Shown: positions 7,272 to 13,091 of the stretch, one piece after another
Numbering within the stretch: the stretch's first letter is position 1
Layout of the letters: every line of letters begins with the position of its first letter
Origin: an uncultured Eubacteriales bacterium
GTDB taxonomy: Bacteria; Bacillota; Clostridia; Oscillospirales; Acutalibacteraceae
Length of the DNA stretch: 13,091 nucleotides
Direction: 5' to 3'
NCBI GenBank assembly: GCA_900322105.1
Contig: ONYV01000006.1
Span: forward strand, 1 to 13,091
Translations under genes and position numbers: made by a program
Notes under the pieces: generated by a model
Told to the model about the DNA's origin: nothing
Database searches by the model: none
Seen by the model: only the letters and a program-made list of their open reading frames with translations

Positions 7272-7330
7272 AAAACGGTGCAAACTGCGCGGATCGTCTG
7301 AACATTCATAAAAAAACCTCTCGGGTTTTG

Positions 7331-7359
7331 TTGACTTGAAAAGCCGTATGTGATATGAT
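7331..7359 (+). promoter_or_regulatory. Sigma-A promoter for the small membrane protein gene
   Basis: TTGACT (7331-7336), 17 bases, then TATGAT (7354-7359) preceded by an extended TG at 7351-7352. The start is expected near 7366, just before the two closely spaced ribosome binding sites. Confidence 0.7.
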
Positions 7360-7387
7360 TCATTTATGATCCGAAGGAGCTGATAAA

Positions 7388-7426
7388 TTGATAAACGGAG
7401 GTTTGATCTATGGATCAGATGAATGA
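7388..7426 (+). CDS. Possible 12-residue leader peptide overlapping the next gene
   Basis: AAGGAG (7374-7379) is followed after eight bases by TTG and a 12-codon frame (MINGGLIYGSDE) that stops at 7424-7426, 14 bases past the ATG of the downstream gene. The downstream gene's own GGAGG lies inside this frame. Two other genes in the window use TTG with the same eight-base spacing, which makes initiation credible. Nothing in the peptide sequence indicates its function; it may couple or throttle translation of the membrane protein, or may not be translated. Confidence 0.3.
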   Translation: MINGGLIYGSDE

Positions 7427-7913
7427 TATGACACCTCAGAAAAGCAGAAAAAGTATTGCTGCGATCGTTTCTATGCTCATCACCATTGCGCTGCTGGTAT
7501 GCGCTCTGATCCCGATGGAGCAGGTCAGAAGAACACCGCTCAGACTGCCGGGAACGGTAAACGTGATCTTTGGCGTATGCGGTCTTATCGCAGCGATTGT
7601 CACGATCGTTCTCGCTGTCAGGGCAAGAAAGCATGCCAAAAAGAAGGGCGCCGGTACGCTGGCGCTGGTGGTCGGCATTTTAACGCTCATCGGCTCAATG
7701 GTGATCGCTCCCGGCACCTGTGTGCTTTCCATCGTCACGGATTATGCGAATCATGGTCTTGACAGTGCGCTCGGAAAGATCATCGCCGACCGTCCTGACG
7801 ATATCAAAAAATTTGACGACATGATCGACGATCTGCTCAATACCGTGACAAAAGAAAAAAAAGAGGCTCCATCGGTCAGCAGCGCTCCTGCGTCTGACGC
7901 TTCCAAGAGCTGA
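7410..7913 (+). CDS. Small membrane protein with three predicted transmembrane segments
   Basis: A 167-residue protein of unknown function. Hydrophobic segments lie at about 14-35, 47-71 and 81-109. A basic loop (RARKHAKKKG, 71-80) between the second and third suggests that loop is cytosolic. The tail (110-167) is acidic (RPDDIKKFDDMIDDLL), then Lys/Glu-rich, and ends in a Ser/Ala/Pro-rich stretch. By the positive-inside rule the N-terminus would be outside and the tail outside. The layout recalls small DUF4190-like membrane proteins but I cannot assign a family. The ATG at 7410 follows CGGAGGT (7396-7402) by seven bases. It has its own promoter and a terminator, so it is probably monocistronic. 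Confidence 0.8.
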   Translation: MDQMNDMTPQKSRKSIAAIVSMLITIALLVCALIPMEQVRRTPLRLPGTVNVIFGVCGLIAAIVTIVLAVRARKHAKKKGAGTLALVVGILTLIGSMVIAPGTCVLSIVTDYANHGLDSALGKIIADRPDDIKKFDDMIDDLLNTVTKEKKEAPSVSSAPASDASKS

Positions 7914-7941
7914 ACCTTTACCGCCGCAGTGATCGCAAAAC

Positions 7942-7974
7942 AAAAAGAGATTCTTTTCAGCAGAGTCTCTTTTT
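7942..7974 (+). terminator. Intrinsic terminator after the small membrane protein gene
   Basis: AAAAAGAGATTCT (7942-7954) pairs with AGAGTCTCTTTTT (7962-7974) over 13 bp with one wobble and a 7-base loop, ending in a run of five T. It begins 28 bases after the stop codon. Confidence 0.8.
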
Positions 7975-8045
7975 CATTTGGTTTGCTAAATGCCCGAACA
8001 TCCTTTCACAACTGCTTATCATCACAGAACAGGAGCTTTCTATCT

Positions 8046-8945
8046 ATGACAAAACAGAAATTCAAACTGACCGCCCTGCCCGACAAGCTGTTCGGCGGCA
8101 TCCGCATGACATGGCTGAAAGTCATACTCTTTGCCGTCATCACCGCTCTGGTCACAGCCGCGCTGATGGTGACCCCCGGACTGCTGAATACGTCCTTCCG
8201 ACAGATGGGCACCACGCTCGAAGCATGGGTGCTGTTTGCCATCATCATCATGACAAACTGCAAAAAGCCGCTGGAATCCGCCCTGAAAACTTTCGTGTTT
8301 TTTCTCATCAGTCAACCCCTGATCTATCTGTTTCAGGTTCCCTTTTACGAAGGCGGTTTTCAGATCTTCGTGTATTACCGCTATTGGTTTTTCTGGACGC
8401 TCGCTACCTTTCCGATGGCGTTTGTCGGATGGTATCTGACGAAAAAGAATTGGCTGAGCCTGCTCATCCTGTCGCCGATGCTGGTGCTGTTAGCGGTCTC
8501 CGGATTGCAGTATGTTAAGATCGCTGTCTCGGATTTCCCGAGAATGCTGCTTGCCGCTATTTTTTGCTTCGGTCAGATCCTGCTGTATACGTTTGTATTC
8601 TTCAAGGATCTGCCAAAGCGTCTGGTATCTCTGGCGATCCCTGTGGTCGCCTGTGTGGCGATACAGTTCTTTGCGCCGTTTGAGAGAATCGGTATCAGTA
8701 TGCCGCTGAGCGACGTTCATCTGTCGGAAAACGCTGTGGCAGCGCTCGCAGACGAGGACTTTGGTACGGTGACGATCTCGGATTACGAAAACGCCTATAT
8801 CTACATTGAGTCGATAAAGTCCGGCACTACCACCTTGACGATCAAAGACGGCGACAAAGTCTATGAATATACCGTCACGGCAGGATATCAGGACGGCGCA
8901 AACCGTATTACGGTAGAGCCAAAAAAAGAAACAAGTGATCGCTGA
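8046..8945 (+). CDS. Polytopic membrane protein with C-terminal Ig-like extracytoplasmic tail
   Basis: A 299-residue protein of unknown function. Hydrophobic segments fall at about 23-45, 57-71, 78-98, 105-130, 134-155, 165-187 and 193-210, consistent with about seven membrane passes. The last 90 residues are soluble and beta-rich. The stretch TVTISDYENAYIYIESI, then SGTTTLTIKDGDKVYEYTVTA (starting at 259), follows the pattern of bacterial Ig-like (BIG_2-type) repeats and would lie outside the cell. I chose the ATG at 8046 after AGGAG (8031-8035), ten bases away. The open frame reaches back to 7929, but that segment lies across the preceding terminator. No clear promoter is visible between 7975 and 8030. 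It precedes the dockerin gene by 38 bases and is probably co-transcribed with it. I recognise no transporter or enzyme motif. Confidence 0.8.
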   Translation: MTKQKFKLTALPDKLFGGIRMTWLKVILFAVITALVTAALMVTPGLLNTSFRQMGTTLEAWVLFAIIIMTNCKKPLESALKTFVFFLISQPLIYLFQVPFYEGGFQIFVYYRYWFFWTLATFPMAFVGWYLTKKNWLSLLILSPMLVLLAVSGLQYVKIAVSDFPRMLLAAIFCFGQILLYTFVFFKDLPKRLVSLAIPVVACVAIQFFAPFERIGISMPLSDVHLSENAVAALADEDFGTVTISDYENAYIYIESIKSGTTTLTIKDGDKVYEYTVTAGYQDGANRITVEPKKETSDR

Positions 8946-8983
8946 CGTATTTTTTATGGAAAGCGCTTCGGGATGTGAAATAA

Positions 8984-10432
8984 ATGGGAAGTATCAAACA
9001 AATCGTCTGCATTTGTCTGATATGGTCGCTATGTTTTTTTCTGCCGCCGATGATGACAACCGCAGAAGAATGCAGCAGTATCAGACTCTATGCTGACGGA
9101 AACGGGGCATTTTATGCGCTGAGATCTGCAGGAGCGATGAATACCGTGGAGTGTTATCGCCGCTCATCTCGTCAAACAGTCGGTACGCCCGAAGCGGCAA
9201 ATGCTTTCGGCTTGGTGACAGACGGAAATGAAGTGTTTTTGATGAGCCGACACAGCGGTCAGTTTTGCCTGTACGCTCCAAAAAGCAGAGAGACCGCTTT
9301 ACTCGGCAGCGTCTGCCCGACAGAGGATCAGATCGTAATCACGCCTGACCGCATCGTTTATCTGACCGAAAACGGTAAAGATACCACCATCTTCCGCTAT
9401 ACAAACCTCTGCGAAAATGAAAGCGCCGTCACATCGCCTTACAAAATTATCCGGCTCTTTCTTTCCGAAAGCGGAAATGCCTGCGCCCTGACGGAAAAAG
9501 GATTATTTCTGCCCGAAACGGGCGCATTTATTTCCTGTGATGTTCCTGCGATGCCCTTTTCGCTCAATCAGGGCTTTTGCGGCGACCGAAACGGAAATTT
9601 GTTTCGGTTTGATGAACAAAACGGCTTTCAGAAGCTCCTGCAAACCGACAATGCACCCTTGTTCCACGCAGAAGGCGCTTTATATTCGTATCAAAAGGAT
9701 AGGGTCATCCGCATGGATATGCAGGGAAACGTGGACGGATATTTTGAGACGGGCGACGATCCGATCCTGTCTTTTGCCGTCAGCGGCGATGACGCTGCGC
9801 TGATCTGCAAAGAAGAATGCCGCATTCTCCATTCGTCCGATTTTGTACCTGTCACATCAAGCGAACCGTCAAAAGAACCGTCCCATGTTTCCTCTGAGCC
9901 GTCGATCCCTGCTTCAAAGCCCTCTGACACCTCACTTCCGACAACCGATAGCCCCTCCCCGTCCTCTGTCACAGAAGTTCCAACTGACGGTCATTTCTAC
10001 CTGAAAAGCAGTTCCTATCACATAGAAGGCGATCTCATTTCCAACATCCCCATCGGCACGACTGCCGCCGTTTTGAAAAAAGGTCTGGATCATCCCGACT
10101 GCGCCCTGAGCTTTACGGATCATAACGGAAAGTCCTTTCTCTACGGCACTCTCGGCACAGGCGCTTGTCTGTGCTTTTCAAACGATCGGGAAACGAAACG
10201 ATATTATACCATCGTCAAAGGCGATCTCAGCGGCGAAGGCAACGTCAACACCCTCGATCTCAACACCGCCGCAAAATATCTTGTCAAAAAGCAGGAATTA
10301 TCGGACTATGCTCTCTTTGCCGGCGATCTGGACAATGACGGCAAGCTGACCGTCAAAGACCTCTGCCGTTTGCAGTCTGCTTATTATCGTTATGGCAAAA
10401 CATTGCCAAAGGATATATTTTGTCATAATTAA
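8984..10432 (+). CDS. Secreted cysteine-rich protein with C-terminal type I dockerin
   Basis: A 482-residue exported protein expected to plug into a cohesin on a scaffoldin. A signal peptide covers about 1-27 (cleavage after TTA likely). Residues about 30-285 are made of short beta-like repeats with DGN/GNG turns, suggestive of a beta-propeller but with no catalytic motif that I recognise. A Ser/Pro/Glu/Thr linker follows (about 290-333). A small module (about 335-410; HFYLKSSSYHIEG and the GTGACLCF element) resembles the Ig-like module often found before Ruminococcus dockerins. The dockerin (411-475) has two calcium loops: D414, S416, E418, N420, N422, D425, and D448, D450, D452, K454, T456, D459. 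The mature chain has about 15 cysteines, high for a secreted protein. The ATG at 8984 follows an in-frame TAA directly and has only a weak ribosome site (GGGA), which fits coupling to the upstream membrane gene. Confidence 0.85.
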   Translation: MGSIKQIVCICLIWSLCFFLPPMMTTAEECSSIRLYADGNGAFYALRSAGAMNTVECYRRSSRQTVGTPEAANAFGLVTDGNEVFLMSRHSGQFCLYAPKSRETALLGSVCPTEDQIVITPDRIVYLTENGKDTTIFRYTNLCENESAVTSPYKIIRLFLSESGNACALTEKGLFLPETGAFISCDVPAMPFSLNQGFCGDRNGNLFRFDEQNGFQKLLQTDNAPLFHAEGALYSYQKDRVIRMDMQGNVDGYFETGDDPILSFAVSGDDAALICKEECRILHSSDFVPVTSSEPSKEPSHVSSEPSIPASKPSDTSLPTTDSPSPSSVTEVPTDGHFYLKSSSYHIEGDLISNIPIGTTAAVLKKGLDHPDCALSFTDHNGKSFLYGTLGTGACLCFSNDRETKRYYTIVKGDLSGEGNVNTLDLNTAAKYLVKKQELSDYALFAGDLDNDGKLTVKDLCRLQSAYYRYGKTLPKDIFCHN

Positions 10433-10570
10433 CAAAAAGATTTCCTGCGTTATAGGTATTCAAACAAATGATACCCTGCAAGCAAAAAGACTGCACAAAA
10501 GTTGATTTTCAGATTTGTACCAATTGACAGATAATCTGTGACCATACCTCCGAAAATGGATCGCAGAAAG
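10433..10570. other. Untranslated 3' region of the dockerin gene
   Basis: No gene is seen here. Two modest hairpins occur (GGTAT/ATACC around 10455-10475, and CAGATT/AATCTG near 10510-10540), neither with a uridine run. A TTGACA at about 10523 lacks a matching -10. Confidence 0.4.
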
Positions 10571-10599
10571 AAAAATGCGGCAGAAATGCCGTATTTTTT
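10571..10599 (+). terminator. Intrinsic terminator between dockerin and amylase genes
   Basis: AAAAATGCGGCA (10571-10582) and TGCCGTATTTTT (10587-10598) form a 12-bp stem with one wobble around a GAAA tetraloop, ending in six T. It lies about 140 bases after the dockerin stop codon and directly before the amylase promoter. Confidence 0.85.
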
Positions 10600-10601
10600 G
10601 T

Positions 10602-10630
10602 TTGCAAAAAGAAAAGAAAAGTGGTATGAT
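10602..10630 (+). promoter_or_regulatory. Promoter for the alpha-amylase gene
   Basis: TTGCAA (10602-10607), 17 bases, then TATGAT (10625-10630) with an extended TG at 10622-10623. The start is expected near 10637, giving a leader of about 80 bases with AGGAG at 10701-10705. The -35 sits within the palindrome TTTGCAAA (10601-10608), and TTTGCAA recurs at 10648-10654 in the leader. I see no good CcpA cre match. Confidence 0.6.
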
Positions 10631-10715
10631 GAATGTGTATAACAGCTTTTGCAAGTGATGAAACGGAACAGGAAGATCGTGCAATCGCTGAAATTTTTTT
10701 AGGAGTGTGATTCTA

Positions 10716-13091
10716 ATGAATCGTAAGACAAGCGCAGCAAAACGCAGCCTTGGCAGAAAAGCAGCCTGCTTATCTATCACTGCTGCTCTGGCAATCTCTG
10801 CCTTTGCAGGCACATCGCTGCTCAGTACTGCCGCTAACGCTGTTTCCGCAGAAGAATACGGTCTGGCAGACAATATTCAGGACGGCGTGATCCTTCACTG
10901 CTTCGACTGGAAGTACAGCGATATCACCGAGTCGCTTCCCGAGATTGCGCAGGCAGGCTTCTCCGCTGTGCAGACCTCTCCTGTACAGCCCGCTGCAGGT
11001 ACGGGACCCTGGTACTGGCTCTATCAGCCGCTTTCCTTCACTGTTGCTGAAAACGGCGACCTCGGCACAAAAGACGAGCTTCGTGAGCTTTGCGAAAAAG
11101 CAGAGGAATACGGCATCAAGGTGATCGTAGACGTAGTCGCCAACCACTTGGCAGGCGAACACGACAACATTCAGGACGACCTCAAGCCCGATGAATACTG
11201 GCACAATAACGGTCAGATCAAGAGCTATGCCGACCGTTTTCAGGTGACGCACGGCGATCTGGGTATGCCCGATCTCAATTCCGAAAACCAATATGTACAG
11301 TCCCTTGTCGCAGGCTTTGCCGAAGAACTCAAGGGTCTGGGCGTTGACGGCATCCGCTGGGACGCTGCAAAGCACATCGGTCTGCCAAGCGAAGGCTGTG
11401 ATTTCTGGCCCGCTGTGACCGCTTCGGGTCTTTACAACTACGGCGAGATCCTTGACGCTCCCTTTAACGGCGACAGCGACAGTCTGATGGCGGAATACAC
11501 CGACTATATCTCCGTAACGGATAACGTATATTCAAGCGTTCTGGCAAACTGCTTCAAGAGCGGCAAGGCTCCTGCTTCCACAGGTCACTGGGCGACCGAG
11601 GGCATCAGCGCCGACAAGATCGTCTACTGGGGCGAAAGCCACGATACCTACTCTAACGGCGAGGGCGCAGGCACTAACGCTTATTCACAGAACGTCATCG
11701 ACAGAGCTTATGCCGTAGCAGCAGCAAAGGCAGACGCATCATCACTCTATCTTTCCCGTCCCTTTGCGACTGCAAAGGAAAGCATCCGCATCGGCATGAA
11801 GGGCAGTATGCACTTCACTTCTCCCGAGATCGCCGCTGTCAACCATTTCCATAACGCCATGATCGGCACAAAGGAAGCCTATGCCAATACCGACAATACT
11901 GCTGTTGTTGCCCGTGAAGGCGGCGCTGTGATCGTTTGCGGCAGCGGAAGCGGCAAAGTTTCTGTTGAAAACGCAGGCGGTCTGGTTCCTGCAGGCACTT
12001 ACTATGACGAAGTGACAGGCAGCGAATTTACCGTTACCGATTCCACCATCAGCGGTACGGTCGGCGAAAGCGGTATCGCTGTTGTGTATGATTCCGATTT
12101 CCTCAGCAAAGTCTATGCTCAGCCTGTGACAGGTACAGAATTTACCGATACCATGAAGGTAACACTGCACAGCGTTGCTGTCAGCAATGCTGCCTACACC
12201 GTCACCGTAGACGGCGAAAACAAGATCTACGCTTCAGGCTCCTTCAATGACGGTGATGAGATCACCATCGGCGAAGGTATGGAAGATAACGTGAAGGTAC
12301 TCGTTACCCTGAGCGGCGAAGACAAGGACGGCAAGACCGTTACCGCTGTTTACAAATACAGCAGGCTGCCCGGCAGAGCGTATCCTCAGGTAGAGGACGG
12401 CGGCATCGTATTTGACAACAGCAAGTCAAACTGGGATACCATCAACATCTATGTCTATGACGAAAGCGGCGCTGCCACCATCACCAACGGCACGTGGCCG
12501 GGCGTGAAAATGACGGATTGCGGTCAGGATTACTACAGCTATCAGCTTCCTGAGCAGTTTGCAAGCTGCAAGCATATTATGATCATCTTCAACAACGGCA
12601 AGGGCGACCAGATCCCCGGCGCAATGCAGACAGGTATGACAATGGGCTATACCGACAAAAAACTCTATGACGGCACCAAGTGGATAAACCTGCCTTCTTC
12701 CGAGCCGACACCTGTTGAGCCAAGCGAGCCTTCTGAAGAACCTTCCACAGAACCTTCTGAGGAACCTTCCACAGAGCCTTCCGAAGAGCCTGTTTCGGAG
12801 CCTGCTTCCGAGCCTGTTTCCGAACCCGCTTCCGAGCCTGCTTCAGAACCCGCTTCAGAGCCCGCTTCAGAACCCGCTTCTGAGCCTGCTTCAGAGCCTG
12901 TTGTTACAGACGACACCTTTGTCGTAGCAGGAGCACCCGCTGAAGTTTTCGGCACAGCTTGGGATGCAGCCAACGAAGACAACATGATGACTGAGAACGC
13001 CGACGGCAAGTTTGAAAAGACTTATACCGTTGACGGTCCTTACACTGATGTTCAGCTCAAGGTTGTTAAGAACGGCGCTGAGTGGATCGGC
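10716..13091 (+). CDS. Secreted modular alpha-amylase, GH13 (AmyE-like) with CBM26, 3' end outside window
   Basis: The first 792 residues of an exported enzyme that cleaves internal alpha-1,4 bonds of starch. A signal peptide spans about 1-45 (ANA or VSA cleavage sites). The (beta/alpha)8 domain follows the B. subtilis AmyE pattern closely (GVILHCFDW, QTSPVQP, WYWLYQP), indicating subfamily GH13_28. All catalytic motifs are intact: DVVANH (139-144), GIRWDAAKH with nucleophile D216, acid/base E244 in NYGE, and H309-D310 in GESHD. Domain C (about 370-465) and an Ig-like region (about 470-550) lead to a CBM26 starch-binding module (about 565-657; NGTWPGVKMT, MIIFNNGKG). A Ser-Glu-Pro linker (661-729) then joins the beginning of another beta module (731 on; FVVAGAPAEVFGTAWDA) that resembles X25-type starch-associated modules. 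The ATG at 10716 follows AGGAG by ten bases. Whether a dockerin or wall anchor follows cannot be seen. Confidence 0.95.
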   Translation, partial: MNRKTSAAKRSLGRKAACLSITAALAISAFAGTSLLSTAANAVSAEEYGLADNIQDGVILHCFDWKYSDITESLPEIAQAGFSAVQTSPVQPAAGTGPWYWLYQPLSFTVAENGDLGTKDELRELCEKAEEYGIKVIVDVVANHLAGEHDNIQDDLKPDEYWHNNGQIKSYADRFQVTHGDLGMPDLNSENQYVQSLVAGFAEELKGLGVDGIRWDAAKHIGLPSEGCDFWPAVTASGLYNYGEILDAPFNGDSDSLMAEYTDYISVTDNVYSSVLANCFKSGKAPASTGHWATEGISADKIVYWGESHDTYSNGEGAGTNAYSQNVIDRAYAVAAAKADASSLYLSRPFATAKESIRIGMKGSMHFTSPEIAAVNHFHNAMIGTKEAYANTDNTAVVAREGGAVIVCGSGSGKVSVENAGGLVPAGTYYDEVTGSEFTVTDSTISGTVGESGIAVVYDSDFLSKVYAQPVTGTEFTDTMKVTLHSVAVSNAAYTVTVDGENKIYASGSFNDGDEITIGEGMEDNVKVLVTLSGEDKDGKTVTAVYKYSRLPGRAYPQVEDGGIVFDNSKSNWDTINIYVYDESGAATITNGTWPGVKMTDCGQDYYSYQLPEQFASCKHIMIIFNNGKGDQIPGAMQTGMTMGYTDKKLYDGTKWINLPSSEPTPVEPSEPSEEPSTEPSEEPSTEPSEEPVSEPASEPVSEPASEPASEPASEPASEPASEPASEPVVTDDTFVVAGAPAEVFGTAWDAANEDNMMTENADGKFEKTYTVDGPYTDVQLKVVKNGAEWIG
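12792..12899 (+). repeat. Nine tandem 12-base units encoding (A/V)SEP in the amylase linker
   Basis: Residues 693-728 are nine tetrapeptides of Ala/Val-Ser-Glu-Pro encoded by near-identical 12-base units. They are preceded by longer PSTEPSEE-type units from about 12710. Third-position changes (TCC/TCA/TCT, GAG/GAA, CCT/CCC) show the units are not all fresh copies. The stretch forms a rigid, acidic interdomain linker, and the repeat could vary in number between strains. Confidence 0.9.

Noticed and set aside
7313..7329. Short AAAACC/GGTTTT hairpin before the 7331 promoter as a minus-strand terminator
   Set aside because: Only 6 bp, and no minus-strand gene lies upstream of it.
7157..7363. N-terminal extension of the cardiolipin synthase frame
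   Set aside because: It crosses the promoter (7196-7224) and leader; GTG at 7156 has a GGGAGGT site seven bases upstream.
7929..8045. N-terminal extension of the polytopic membrane protein
   Set aside because: It overlaps the preceding terminator hairpin; ATG at 8046 has an AGGAG site.
8955..8972. AAGCGCTT palindrome as a CcpA cre site before the dockerin gene
   Set aside because: The outer positions of the right half do not match the cre consensus, and the site lies in the middle of a probable operon.
12665..13009. Minus-strand frame with GSEA repeats
   Set aside because: It is the complement of the SEP linker repeat, and the amylase frame is continuous there.

Overview
The window looks like chromosomal DNA of a low-to-moderate GC Gram-positive anaerobe of the gut Clostridia, most likely a Ruminococcus-type member of the Oscillospiraceae. 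The main clues are a type I dockerin protein, a secreted modular alpha-amylase with Ser-Glu-Pro linkers, a YkuD L,D-transpeptidase, an EAL-type c-di-GMP protein, strong AGGAGG ribosome binding sites paired with TTG or GTG starts, and TTGACA-17-TATAAT style promoters. The genus is an inference from these features and not a database match. I see no phage, insertion sequence, CRISPR array, tRNA or rRNA.

Layout. Bases 1-226 hold no recognisable gene but carry a near-consensus promoter pointing out of the left edge. A short flavodoxin-fold NAD(P)H oxidoreductase (227-736, minus strand) diverges from a PAS / degenerate GGDEF / EAL protein (1148-3268). A terminator and new promoter then lead to an L,D-transpeptidase (3412-4362). 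A strong bidirectional terminator (about 4385-4424) separates it from a convergent minus-strand pair, a cardiolipin synthase (5549-7156) followed by a beta-helix acyltransferase (4447-5463), transcribed from a promoter at 7196-7224. Divergently there is a small triple-spanning membrane protein (7410-7913) with its own promoter and terminator. Next come a polytopic membrane protein with an Ig-like outer tail (8046-8945) and, 38 bases later, a secreted cysteine-rich protein ending in a dockerin (8984-10432). After a terminator and promoter, a GH13 alpha-amylase with CBM26, a repetitive linker and the start of a further module (from 10716) runs off the right edge.

How it fits together. Most of the window concerns the cell envelope and surface: peptidoglycan cross-linking, cardiolipin synthesis, acylation of an unknown glycan or lipid, and extracellular starch breakdown. 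The dockerin protein implies that the cell makes cohesin-bearing scaffoldins, i.e. a cellulosome- or amylosome-like complex. The most novel-looking unit is the two-gene set 8046-10432, because its secreted partner has no recognisable enzyme domain and sits beside a membrane protein with an outward-facing Ig-like tail. I found no clear evidence for a defence system or another previously undescribed multi-gene machine.
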